Assembly: GCF_009193175.1 (NCBI RefSeq)
Contig: NZ_VUKE01000003.1
Location: forward strand, 1 to 64,000
Length of the DNA stretch: 64,000 nt
Source: Georgenia ruanii
GTDB taxonomy: Bacteria > Actinomycetota > Actinomycetes > Actinomycetales > Actinomycetaceae
Direction: 5' to 3'
Part shown: piece after piece, positions 43,907 through 51,303 of the stretch
Layout of the letters: every line of letters starts with the position of its first letter
Position numbering within the stretch: position 1 is the first letter of the stretch
Program-made: the position numbers and the translations under genes
Notes under the pieces: generated by a model
What the model saw: the letters and a program-made list of their open reading frames with translations, nothing else
Told to the model about the DNA's origin: nothing
Database searches by the model: none

Positions 43907-44488
43907 TCAGGCCGCGGCGCTCTGCTGCCGCAGCGTCCGTGGCAGCTGGCCGACGAAGGCGTCCACCGACGCCGCGACGTCGAGGTCCTCGTTGGCGATG
44001 ACGGCCTCGATGAGGCCGTAGGAGGCGAACGCCAGGGTGTGCGCCAGCACGTCGGCGTTGCCCGGGTCCTCCGACGCCGGGACCACCTCGGCGGTGCGCC
44101 GCACGAGGCGGTCGCAGACGTTGCGGACCACGGCGGGGTCGCCGTCGGCGCCGAGGAAGTGCGAGTAGGTGCCGCGCCGGCGCACCGCCTGGGCGAGGAC
44201 CTCGTCCAGCCAGGCCCGGTAGCCCCGCTCGGGGTCCATCGGGGCGGAGTCGATGCGCTCGAGCAGGTCCGCGACGATGGTCTCGGCCACCTCGGAGACC
44301 GCGGTGAAGTGCTTGTAGAAGGTGGTGCGGTGCACCCCCGCCGCCCGGCACAGCTTCGAGACGTCGATCTCGCTGGGTGACGTGGTGGCGCAGAGCGTGA
44401 GGAGCGCCTGCTGCAGCGCGGCGATGGTGCGGCGGGCGCGGGGGTCCGCGGCCCGGCCCGGTGTGCTGGTTCCCCCTGTGGTGCTCAT
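43907..44488 (-). CDS. TetR family transcriptional regulator (copy 2)
   Basis: 193 residues, clear paralogue of the regulator at 2319-2891. Recognition region KLCRAAGVHRTTFYKHF at about residues 45-61 differs by one residue from copy 1; the C-terminal FASYGLIEAVIANEDLDVAASVDAF also matches closely. ATG44488 is chosen because the protein-like N-terminus begins there, although the ribosome-binding site lies unusually close. An imperfect palindrome directly upstream (44494-44536) probably mediates autoregulation. The two copies may bind related operators; their ligands are unknown. Confidence 0.9.
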   Translation of the reverse strand: MSTTGGTSTPGRAADPRARRTIAALQQALLTLCATTSPSEIDVSKLCRAAGVHRTTFYKHFTAVSEVAETIVADLLERIDSAPMDPERGYRAWLDEVLAQAVRRRGTYSHFLGADGDPAVVRNVCDRLVRRTAEVVPASEDPGNADVLAHTLAFASYGLIEAVIANEDLDVAASVDAFVGQLPRTLRQQSAAA

Positions 44489-44493
44489 GCCCC

Positions 44494-44536
44494 CTATTTT
44501 GGGTCGACTACACCCGAATTGGAACGTCCGAAATAG
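44494..44536. promoter_or_regulatory. Palindromic operator candidate of TetR copy 2
   Basis: CTATTTTGG at 44494-44502 and CCGAAATAG at 44528-44536 are inverted copies with one mismatch. Nested inside, TTTGGGT and ACCCGAA form a second near-palindrome. The site begins six bases from the start codon, where a bound repressor would block transcription. It is the most AT-rich stretch in the area. Confidence 0.5.
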
Positions 44537-44599
44537 ACCGGAACCGGCCGTGGCATCTTCATGCCACCTCTGCCGCCCGTGCTCGCCCCCGCCGCACAG

Positions 44600-44638
44600 A
44601 CGACGAGAGGGGCGACCGGTGGTCGCCCCTCTCGTCGT
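44600..44638 (-). terminator. Strong hairpin terminator of the NlpC/P60 gene
   Basis: Perfect 18-bp inverted repeat (ACGACGAGAGGGGCGACC at 44600-44617, complement at 44621-44638) with a 3-base loop. It begins 12 bases past the NlpC/P60 stop codon on the minus strand. No U-tract follows, as usual in this GC range. Confidence 0.85.
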
Positions 44639-44649
44639 TGCTGCGAGTG

Positions 44650-45414
44650 TCAGCCCACCCGGATGAAGGTGGGGCTGGAGTGGGTGATGGGCCCCTCGTG
44701 CAGCGCGGTGCCCGGCTGCCGGGCGGCGATGTGGTTGCCGCCGCCGGTGTAGATGCCCACGTGACCGGGCCACCACACGAGATCGCCGGGCTGGGCCTCG
44801 GCGGCCGAGACCACGGTGCCGGCGTAGCGCTGGTCGCCGGAGGAGCGGGGCAGGTTGATGCCGAAGTGCGCGAAGACGTACTGGGTGAACCCGGAGCAGT
44901 CGAACCCGGCCGGCGTCACGCCGCCGTAGACGTAGGGCGTGCCGGTGAACTGGCGCGCGTAGTTGACGATGGCGCTGGCCGAGGCGAGGGGAGCCGGGGC
45001 CGCCTCGCGGGCGGGAGCCTCGGCCGCCAGCGCCGCGGACAGGGCGGGACGCTCACCCGAGCGGGAGGCGGCGGCCTCGGGCCGCTCGACGGCGACGGCG
45101 CGCGGGGCGCGGACGGCGACCTCGAGCTCGTCGACGCTCCACGTCACGTCCGCCGGGGCGACGACGCTGGGCGTGGTGATCATCGCCGTCACGGCCTCGG
45201 CCGCGGCGGCGGAGACGTCGACGCGCGGCAGTGCGCTGGTCTCGGCGGCGGAGGCCGAGGTGGCGGCGAGGGAGAGCACGAGGCCGGAGGTGGCCACGGT
45301 GGCGAGGCCGCGGCGGGCACCGGTGCCCGAGAGGCGCTCACCGAATTCGGTCAGAGGGGTGGAGGGACGGCATGCACGGCGGTGGCGAGCGGTGACGGAC
45401 GCGGACGTACTCAC
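44650..45414 (-). CDS. Secreted NlpC/P60 cell-wall hydrolase
   Basis: Peptidoglycan endopeptidase of 254 residues. A long basic N-terminus leads into a signal peptide (GLATVATSGLVLSLAATSAS, cleavage near ASA-AE). An Ala-rich spacer of about 80 residues follows, then the NlpC/P60 domain: catalytic Cys in FDCSGFTQYVF, His in WWPGHVGIYTGGG, third residue in NHIAARQP. It would cleave D-Glu-meso-DAP links in the wall. GTG45414 is the start; AGGAGAGG lies about eleven bases upstream and forms the end of the riboswitch leader. Expression is probably controlled by c-di-AMP through the riboswitch at 45436-45625. Confidence 0.92.
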   Translation of the reverse strand: MSTSASVTARHRRACRPSTPLTEFGERLSGTGARRGLATVATSGLVLSLAATSASAAETSALPRVDVSAAAAEAVTAMITTPSVVAPADVTWSVDELEVAVRAPRAVAVERPEAAASRSGERPALSAALAAEAPAREAAPAPLASASAIVNYARQFTGTPYVYGGVTPAGFDCSGFTQYVFAHFGINLPRSSGDQRYAGTVVSAAEAQPGDLVWWPGHVGIYTGGGNHIAARQPGTALHEGPITHSSPTFIRVG

Positions 45415-45435
45415 TTCACTGACTACCTCTCCTGC

Positions 45436-45625
45436 ATCCTGCGGGGTGAGCTGTCGGGTTCGGGCGGGAGCCGCCCGGTGCGCCGTCCTGGCCGCACTTC
45501 ACCCCAAGGCCCTGGTGGGCCACGATCACTGGTTCCCCCGTCCCTGCCGCGGGTTTCGGTCGGCTCCGTGCGGCGGCAGGGTTCGGACTCCGCACGAAGG
45601 CTGCGGGACGGGGGAGTCCCGAAGC
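45436..45625 (-). ncRNA. c-di-AMP riboswitch (ydaO/yuaA type)
   Basis: In the leader of the NlpC/P60 gene the minus strand shows the conserved blocks of the ydaO RNA in order: GGGGGAACCA, then TTGGGGTGAAG, then CCGAACCCGACAGCTCACCC followed by CGCAGG and the ribosome-binding AGGAGAGG. A 10-bp perfect stem pairs 45605-45614 with 45535-45544. In actinobacteria this riboswitch class typically precedes NlpC/P60 hydrolases and turns them off when c-di-AMP is high. The outer limits are approximate. Confidence 0.85.
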
Positions 45626-45671
45626 AGGGGAGACATTACCGGAAAGTTCAAGTGGAAAGTTACGACCGAAT

Positions 45672-45871
45672 AACGTGTGTCACTGATCGGTCTCGACGAC
45701 CCGCCCTCGCGGCCGCCGCGGCGCGGCCTCTCCAGGGACGAACGTCCCGTCCTCGGGCACCCCGCCGAGGCCGGGACCTACGTCCCCGGGGCGCTCGGGG
45801 GGACGTCCTAGGTTCGCAGGTGTCCCCATCGGCCGAGGCGGCAGGAGCACCATGGCGCGCAGCACCACGGC
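45672..45871. other. Gap between riboswitch promoter and adenosyltransferase gene
   Basis: Non-coding. An inverted repeat ACGTCCCC (45780-45787) / GGGGACGT (45799-45806) lies downstream of the adenosyltransferase stop on the minus strand and may act as its terminator. The promoter of the NlpC/P60 transcript should lie near 45640-45680, where the sequence is locally AT-rich (TAATGT preceded by TAACTT 18 bp upstream, read on the minus strand). Confidence 0.45.
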
Positions 45872-46426
45872 TCAGTCGTGGCTGGCCGGCTCCTCGGCGT
45901 CGCCCGCGGCCCGCCGGGCCAGCACGAACAGCAGGTCCGAGAGCCGGTTGAGGTACTCCAGCGCCGTCGCGCTCACGGCGCGACCGCCCGTCCGGGCGCC
46001 GACCGCGTGCCGCTCCGCCCGGCGGGCCACCGTGCGGGCGTGGTCCACGGCCGCGCTGAGCGGCGTCGCGCCCGGCACCACGAACACCGGGCGCAGCGGC
46101 CGCTCGGCGACCAGCCGGTCGATGAGCGCCTCGACGTCGGCGACCATCTCCGGCGTCACCCGGGACACCGTGTCGGTGAGGTGGTGGCGCCGCTCCGGGT
46201 GCGTGGCGAGGTCCGCGCCGACGACGAACAGGTCGCGCTGGAGCCGCAGCAGCAGGTCGGCGAGCTCGGGGTCGGTGCAGCCGGCCCGCGCGACGCCGAG
46301 CAGGGCGACGGTCTCGTCGACGTCGCCGCACGCCTCCACCAGCGGGTCCGCCTTGGACACGCGGCCGCCGAGGAACTGGCCGGTGGTCCCGTCGTCGCCG
46401 GTGCGGGTGTAGATCCTGCTGCTCAC
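45872..46426 (-). CDS. Corrinoid adenosyltransferase (PduO type)
   Basis: 184 residues. ATP:cob(I)alamin adenosyltransferase that makes adenosylcobalamin. Motifs: RIYTRTGDDGTTGQFLGG (ATP loop) at the N-terminus, GDVDETVALLGVARA, and the C-terminal helix LEYLNRLSDLLFVLARR. GTG46426 gives the standard family N-terminus (VSSRIYTRTG); an in-frame ATG at 46438 with GGGAG upstream is the alternative. A 34-residue frame ending at 46423 overlaps GTG46426 by GTGA, the coupling pattern common here. The product is the cofactor form likely needed by NrdJ at 54142, and the cobalamin importer lies next door. Confidence 0.9.
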   Translation of the reverse strand: MSSRIYTRTGDDGTTGQFLGGRVSKADPLVEACGDVDETVALLGVARAGCTDPELADLLLRLQRDLFVVGADLATHPERRHHLTDTVSRVTPEMVADVEALIDRLVAERPLRPVFVVPGATPLSAAVDHARTVARRAERHAVGARTGGRAVSATALEYLNRLSDLLFVLARRAAGDAEEPASHD

Positions 46427-46527
46427 CCGCCGAAGCATGGCACTCCCGCCCGCGGGAGGCAGCGAGCACGGCGCTGGGGCCCGCGGGCGGCGGCGGGCAT
46501 GGCGCTGCGCCCGGGCTCGGAACGCAT
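46423..46527 (-). CDS. Possible 34-residue leader peptide before the adenosyltransferase
   Basis: Short frame from ATG46527 (GGGCGGGAG upstream) to a TGA that overlaps the adenosyltransferase GTG46426. The peptide starts MRSEPGRSAMPAAARG and is Arg/Ala/Pro-rich with two Cys. Its start signal is almost identical to the one before the alternative start ATG46438, as both lie in copies of a repeated hairpin. It may be a coupling leader, or just a by-product of the repeat. Confidence 0.3.
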   Translation of the reverse strand: MRSEPGRSAMPAAARGPQRRARCLPRAGVPCFGG

Positions 46528-46554
46528 GACACTCCCGCCCCGGCGGGAGGACAG
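46436..46554. repeat. Repeated hairpin pair
   Basis: Two imperfect copies of a CATGRCACTCCCGCCC-GGGAGG element, at 46436-46462 and 46525-46554. Each can form a GC-rich hairpin (CTCCCGCC pairing with GGCGGGAG or a near match). Copy B is followed by ACAGTAGTG and leads into the cobalamin riboswitch transcript. Confidence 0.6.
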
Positions 46555-46580
46555 TAGTGAAAACAGAACGAACGTCTCGA

Positions 46581-46760
46581 ACCAGGGGAAGCCGGTCGAA
46601 GCCCGGCGCTGACCCGCAACCGTAGGCCCGGCGGCCCTCCGCCCGGCGAGCCGGAATGCCTGGCCGGGACGGTACGGCTCCATCCGTCGAGGTCTGCGGA
46701 CGAGCCCGGAGCCCGACCCGTGCCCCCTCGGCGCGGTCAGGTGCCGGACCCGTCCCGGCC
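46581..46760 (+). ncRNA. Cobalamin riboswitch with visible alternative pairing
   Basis: The conserved core is seen at 46581-46664: AGGGGAAGCCGG, then CGGCGCTGACCCGCAACCGT (the B12-box region), then GCGAGCCGGAATGCCTGG. P1 can form between CCAGG at 46582-46586 and CCTGG at 46659-46663. Downstream, GGCCGGGACGG (46662-46672) is perfectly complementary to CCGTCCCGGCC (46750-46760) just before the ribosome-binding site. A competing hairpin pairs CAGGTGC (46739-46745) with GCACCTG (46761-46767). It precedes the surface protein and ECF transporter operon, so B12 should repress that operon. Confidence 0.88.
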
Positions 46761-46781
46761 GCACCTGAGAGGCATCGCAGC

Positions 46782-47474
46782 ATGAGTCCCCTGCCCCGTC
46801 CCGCCCGGACCGCCGCCCTCGCCCTGGGCCTGGCCGCGGTGGTGCTGGCCCCCGCGCCCGCCGTGGCCGCCGGGAGTACCGGTCCGGCCGCGGGGACCCC
46901 CGCCACGTCCGCGCCCACCGCCTCCGCGCCCCCCGGTGCCTGTGCGGACACGGACGGGGTCACCGTCGTCGTCGACCTCACCGACCTCGGCGGGGACGTG
47001 CGCGCCGGCTGCGCCCCCGGCGACCCGGCCACCGGGCGGGAGGCGCTGACGGGGGCCGGCTTCACCACCACCGACTCCCAGCCGGGCCTCATCTGCGCGA
47101 TCGACGACCTGCCCGACCCGTGCCCCACCGCGTTCGACGGGCGCTACTGGGCGTACTGGTCCACCGGCCCCGGCGGGGAGTGGACCGCGCGCACCGAGGG
47201 CGCCGACACCGCCAACCCGGCCCCCGGGTCCTTCGAGGGCTGGCGGTACAACGACGGCGCCACCCCGCCCGGCGTCACCCCTGCCGCGCTGGCCGCGGCC
47301 GCGACCGGGACGCCGGGCCCCACGCCCTCGCCCGGCACCGCCTCCTCCCCGACGAGCGCGCCGCAGGCCGCCGGGGACCACAAGCCGGCCCGCACCGCGT
47401 ACCTGGCGCTGGGGGCCGCCGTCGTCCTGCTCGCCGCGGCCGGCGTGATGGCCCGCCGCCGTGGCCGCGGCTGA
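46782..47474 (+). CDS. Secreted membrane-anchored protein, SCO2322-like, of the B12 operon
   Basis: 230 residues. Signal peptide at 1-31 (LALGLAAVVLAPAPAVAAG), a Pro/Thr/Ala linker, a globular domain of about 110 residues, another Pro/Ser/Thr linker, a C-terminal membrane helix (TAYLALGAAVVLLAAAGVMA) and a basic tail. The globular part begins DGVTVVVDLTDLGGDVRAGC, has four Cys (two probable disulfides) and a WAYWSTGPGGEWT motif followed by GWRYNDG. This resembles the DUF4430/transcobalamin-like beta domain and the SCO2322-type proteins found beside ECF transporters. Under cobalamin riboswitch control, so a surface cobalamin-binding role is a reasonable inference. ATG46782 has GAGAGG upstream; CbiQ follows after 3 bases. 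Confidence 0.8.
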   Translation: MSPLPRPARTAALALGLAAVVLAPAPAVAAGSTGPAAGTPATSAPTASAPPGACADTDGVTVVVDLTDLGGDVRAGCAPGDPATGREALTGAGFTTTDSQPGLICAIDDLPDPCPTAFDGRYWAYWSTGPGGEWTARTEGADTANPAPGSFEGWRYNDGATPPGVTPAALAAAATGTPGPTPSPGTASSPTSAPQAAGDHKPARTAYLALGAAVVLLAAAGVMARRRGRG

Positions 47475-47477
47475 GCC

Positions 47478-48617
47478 ATGACGACGGCGAGAGCCGCGGC
47501 GGCGCAGGCGCCGCCGCCAGGGCGGCTGGGCCGCTCGGAAGCGCGGCCGCAGGGGCAGGCTGGTCGCGGGGGCGTGCACCCGGTGGCCTGGTGGGCCTGG
47601 GCGCTCGGGCTCGCCGTCGCCGTCTCCCGCACCACGCACCCGCTGGTGCTCGCCCTGCTGCTGGCCGCCGTCGTCCTGGTGGTGGCCGCCTGCCGGGACG
47701 ACTCGCCCTGGGCCCGCGCCTTCCCCGGCTACCTCGTCCTCGGCGCGGTCATCGTCGCCGTGCGGGTCGGCTTCTACGTCCTGCTCGGGGTCGACGGCGC
47801 CGGGCCCGTGGTGCTCGAGCTGCCCGCCATCGCCCTGCCCGGCTGGGTGCGCGGGGTCGAGCTGCTCGGCCCGGTCCACGCCTGGGGCCTGCTCGACGCG
47901 GCGGTGGGCGGGCTGCGGCTCGCCGCCCTGGTCGTCTGCTTCGGCGCCGCCAACGCCCTGGCCAACCCCAAGCGGGCGCTGCGCTGCCTGCCCGCCTCCC
48001 TCCACCATCTCGGCACCGCCGTGGTGGTCGCCGTGACCGTCACCCCCCAGCTGGTCGGGGCGGTGGCGCGGGTGCGGCGCGCCCAGCGGCTGCGCGGGCT
48101 GACCGGCCGCAGCCCGCGCGCCGCCGCGGCCCGCCTCGTGCCGGTGCTCCAGGACGCCCTGGACCACGCGCTCGCGCTGGCGGCGTCCATGGACTCGCGC
48201 GGCTACGCCCGCACCGCCACCCCCGGCGGGCGTCGCGGTCTCGGCGCGGCCCTGGTCGTCGCGCTCGGCGCCGCGGCCCTGGGCACCTACGGCCTGCTCG
48301 ACGCCGCCGCGCCCCGGCCGCTGACCCTCGCCCTGCTCGCCCTCGGCGCCGCGGTGGCGGCCGAGGCCTCGGTGGTCGCGGGCCGGCGGGTGCGCCGCAC
48401 CCGCTACCGGCCCGACCCGTGGCGCGCCCGCGAGAGCGTCATCGCCGCCGGCGGGGCCGCGGCCGGGCTCGCCGTCGCCCTCGCGGCCGCCGCCGACCCC
48501 GCCGCGCTGGTCCCGGCCGGCGGCAGCCCCCTGTGGTGGCAGCTGCCGCCGGTGGCCGTCCTCGCCGCGGCGCTGGCGCTCGTGCCGCTGCCGGCCGGCG
48601 CGGGGGCGGGCCGATGA
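47478..48617 (+). CDS. ECF transporter transmembrane subunit (EcfT/CbiQ)
   Basis: 379 residues, longer than typical EcfT (~265) because of extra C-terminal helices. Membrane segments include VAWWAWALGLAVAVSRTTHP and LLLAAVVLVVAACR. The coupling helices that dock on the ATPases carry the EcfT signature AASMDSRGYAR near the C-terminal third (an A-x-x-x-x-S-R-G motif). It forms the scaffold between the S-component and the ATPase. ATG47478 is 3 bases after the previous stop; the ATPase start overlaps its stop. Confidence 0.88.
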   Translation: MTTARAAAAQAPPPGRLGRSEARPQGQAGRGGVHPVAWWAWALGLAVAVSRTTHPLVLALLLAAVVLVVAACRDDSPWARAFPGYLVLGAVIVAVRVGFYVLLGVDGAGPVVLELPAIALPGWVRGVELLGPVHAWGLLDAAVGGLRLAALVVCFGAANALANPKRALRCLPASLHHLGTAVVVAVTVTPQLVGAVARVRRAQRLRGLTGRSPRAAAARLVPVLQDALDHALALAASMDSRGYARTATPGGRRGLGAALVVALGAAALGTYGLLDAAAPRPLTLALLALGAAVAAEASVVAGRRVRRTRYRPDPWRARESVIAAGGAAAGLAVALAAAADPAALVPAGGSPLWWQLPPVAVLAAALALVPLPAGAGAGR

Positions 48618-50338
48618 TCCGCGTCGAGGACGTCTCGGTGACCTACCCGGCGGCCGCCGCGCCCACCCTGCGGGGGGTGGACCTTGCGGTGGCCGAGGGC
48701 GAGCTGTGCCTGGTCGTCGGACCCACCGGCGCCGGCAAGTCCACGCTGCTGGGCGCCGCGTGCGGGCGCGTGCCGCACTTCACCGGCGGGCTGCTCACCG
48801 GGCGGGTGCTCGTCGACGGCCGCGACACGGCCGCGCACCTGCCGCGCGACCTGGCCGACGTCGTCGGCGTCGTCGGCCAGGATCCGCTCGCCGGGTTCGT
48901 CACCGACACCGTCGAGGAGGAGCTCGCCTACGGCATGGAGCAGCTCGGCGTCGCGCCCGGGCTCATGCGCACCCGCGTGGAGGACGCGCTCGACCTGCTC
49001 GGTCTGGCCGCGCTGCGGGACCGGCCGCTCGCCACGCTGTCCGGCGGCGAGCAGCAGCGGGTGGCCATCGGCGCCGTCCTCACCGCCCAGCCACGGGTGC
49101 TCGTGCTCGACGAGCCCACCTCCGCGCTCGACCCCACCGCCGCCGAGGAGGTCCTCGCGGCCCTCGCCCGGCTCGTGCACGACCTGGGGGTGACGGTGCT
49201 GCTGGCCGAGCACCGCCTCGAGCGGGTGGTCCAGTTCGCCGACCAGGTGGTCGCCCTCGACACCGACGGCGGGGCCACCGCCGGGGACCCGGCCACCGTG
49301 CTCGCCACCGCCGCCGTCGCCCCGCCGGTCGTCGAGCTCGGCCGGCTCGCCGGGTGGGAGCCGCTGCCCCTGTCCGTGCGCGACGCCCGCCGCGCGGCCG
49401 GCCCGCTGCGCGAGCGGCTCGCGACGCCGTCCGGGCCGGACCGGGCACACGCACCCGCGCGGGCACAGCCGGTCCACGCACCGGCGCCCGGCGCGCCGCT
49501 GCTGCGCGCGGCCGGCGTGCACGTGCGCCACGGCGCGGTGCACGCGGTGCGCGGCGTGGACCTCGAGCTGCGCGCGGGCGAGGTGGTCGCCCTCCTGGGC
49601 CGCAACGGCGCGGGCAAGTCGTCCCTGCTGTGGGCGCTGCAGGGCCAGGGCCCGCGCGGGGCCGGCACCGTGCAGCTGGTCGGAGTCGCCGCCGGCCCCG
49701 GCGCCCGGGCCCCCGGCGCCCGAGGCCGTGGCGCCCGAGGCCGCGGCGGCCCGGACCGCGACCGCGGCCCCGACCCCGCCCGGCTGGCCCCCGCCGAGGC
49801 GCGCCGGTGCGTCGCCCTGGTGCCGCAGTCGCCGTCGGATCTGCTCTACCTGCCCACCGTGGCCGCCGAGTGCGCCGCCGCGGACGCCCAGGCCGGCGCG
49901 GCGCCCGGCACGGCGGCCGGCGCGCTCGAGGCCCTGGCGCCCGGGGTGCCCGCCGGCCGCCACCCCCGCGACCTGTCCGAGGGCCAGCGCCTCGCGCTCG
50001 CCCTGGCCGTCCAGCTCGCCGGCGACCCGGCGGTCGTCCTGCTCGACGAGCCCACCCGCGGCCTCGACTACGCCGCGAAGGCCGCCCTGTCGCGGGCGCT
50101 GGGCGCGCTCGCGGCCGAGGGCCGCGCGGTGCTCCTGGCCAGCCACGACGTCGAGTTCGTCGCCGGGTGCGCCCACCGCACCCTCGTCCTCGCCGAGGGC
50201 GAGGTCATCGCCGACGGGCCGGCCCGCGACGTCCTGGCCGGCTCGGCCGCGTTCGCGCCGCAGGTCGCCAAGATCTTGCGCCCGCTGCCGCTGCTCACCG
50301 TCGAGGACGTGCGCGCCGGGCTCGGGAGGCGACCGTGA
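48614..50338 (+). CDS. ECF transporter ATPase, two fused ABC domains
   Basis: 574 residues with two ATP-binding domains in one chain. Domain 1: Walker A GPTGAGKS (36-43), signature LSGGEQQR, Walker B VLVLDEPTSALD, switch His in LLAEHRLER. Domain 2: Walker A GRNGAGKS (329-336), signature LSEGQRLAL, Walker B VLLDEPTRGLD, switch His LASHDVEF. In most ECF systems these are separate EcfA and EcfA' proteins. An insertion of ~29 residues with Gly/Arg/Ala/Asp repeats (about 364-392) interrupts domain 2 after Walker A. ATG48614 overlaps the CbiQ stop; the S-component overlaps its own stop. Confidence 0.92.
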   Translation: MIRVEDVSVTYPAAAAPTLRGVDLAVAEGELCLVVGPTGAGKSTLLGAACGRVPHFTGGLLTGRVLVDGRDTAAHLPRDLADVVGVVGQDPLAGFVTDTVEEELAYGMEQLGVAPGLMRTRVEDALDLLGLAALRDRPLATLSGGEQQRVAIGAVLTAQPRVLVLDEPTSALDPTAAEEVLAALARLVHDLGVTVLLAEHRLERVVQFADQVVALDTDGGATAGDPATVLATAAVAPPVVELGRLAGWEPLPLSVRDARRAAGPLRERLATPSGPDRAHAPARAQPVHAPAPGAPLLRAAGVHVRHGAVHAVRGVDLELRAGEVVALLGRNGAGKSSLLWALQGQGPRGAGTVQLVGVAAGPGARAPGARGRGARGRGGPDRDRGPDPARLAPAEARRCVALVPQSPSDLLYLPTVAAECAAADAQAGAAPGTAAGALEALAPGVPAGRHPRDLSEGQRLALALAVQLAGDPAVVLLDEPTRGLDYAAKAALSRALGALAAEGRAVLLASHDVEFVAGCAHRTLVLAEGEVIADGPARDVLAGSAAFAPQVAKILRPLPLLTVEDVRAGLGRRP

Positions 50339-51189
50339 GCGGGCCGGCGGAAAGCCCGGTCCGCCGGTGGCGCCGGCGGACGCCGGCCGGGGGCGGGGAG
50401 CCGCGCCTGACGGTCGCCGCCGTGCCGCTCAGCCGCCGGACCGTCGTGGCCCTCGCGCTCGCCTCGGCCGTGGGCGTGCTGGCCTTCGGCTGGCCGCTGC
50501 TCGTCGACGCCGCCGCCGCGCTGGGCGCGGACGCGCCGCTGGTGCTCGCGCTCGTGCTCGCCGGGGTGCTGGCGGTGCTGTTCGTCGGCCTGGGCGCCGG
50601 GGACCTCGACGTCAAGGCCGTCGCCGTCCTCGGCCTGCTCACCGCAGTCGGCGCCGTGCTGCGCCCCCTCGCCGCCGGCACCGCGGGGGTGGAGACCGTC
50701 TTCTTCCTGCTCGTGCTCGCCGCCCGGGTCTTCGGCCCGGGCTTCGGGTTCGTCCTCGGCGCGACCACCCTGTTCACCTCGGCCCTGCTCACCGGCGGGG
50801 TGGGACCCTGGCTGCCGTTCCAGATGCTCGGCGCCGCCTGGGTGGGCCTCGGTGCGGGGCTGCTCCCGCGGCGTCCGCGCGGCGCGGCCGAGCTGGCCCT
50901 GCTCGCCGGCTACGCCGTCGTCGCCGCGCTGGCCTTCGGGCTGGCGATGAACCTCTCCTTCTGGCCCGTCCAGCTGGGCCTGGGCACCCAGCTGTCCTTC
51001 GTCGCCGGCGACCCGGCCGCGGCGAACCTGCACCGGTTCCTGCTCTTCAGCCTGGCCACCTCGCTCGCCTGGGACCTGGGCCGGGCGGTGACGACGGCGC
51101 TCGGCGTCCTGCTGCTCGGGCGTCCAGTGCTCGCCACGCTGCGGCGGGCGGCGGCGCGGGCGGCGTTCGCCCCAGGCGGGCGGTCCTGA
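50335..51189 (+). CDS. ECF transporter substrate-binding S-component (probable cobalamin)
   Basis: 284 residues, about six membrane helices preceded by a basic cytoplasmic tail. Segments such as LTAVGAVLRPLAAGTAGVET and ARVFGPGFGFVLGATTLFTS fit ECF S-components of the SCO2325-type. GTG50335 overlaps the ATPase stop with GGGAGG upstream. Substrate assignment to cobalamin (or a precursor) rests on the riboswitch of the operon, the neighbouring adenosyltransferase and NrdJ, not on binding residues. Last gene of the operon. Confidence 0.85.
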   Translation: MSGPAESPVRRWRRRTPAGGGEPRLTVAAVPLSRRTVVALALASAVGVLAFGWPLLVDAAAALGADAPLVLALVLAGVLAVLFVGLGAGDLDVKAVAVLGLLTAVGAVLRPLAAGTAGVETVFFLLVLAARVFGPGFGFVLGATTLFTSALLTGGVGPWLPFQMLGAAWVGLGAGLLPRRPRGAAELALLAGYAVVAALAFGLAMNLSFWPVQLGLGTQLSFVAGDPAAANLHRFLLFSLATSLAWDLGRAVTTALGVLLLGRPVLATLRRAAARAAFAPGGRS

Positions 51190-51303
51190 CCTTCCCTCCG
51201 GCGGGAGCGCGCCCCGCCTGCCGCCCGGCTCGCCGGTCGCGCCCCTCCCAGCGCTGCCCGGTCGGAGGCCGGGACGCACAGGTGCCCACGGGCGCCGCAC
51301 GGC

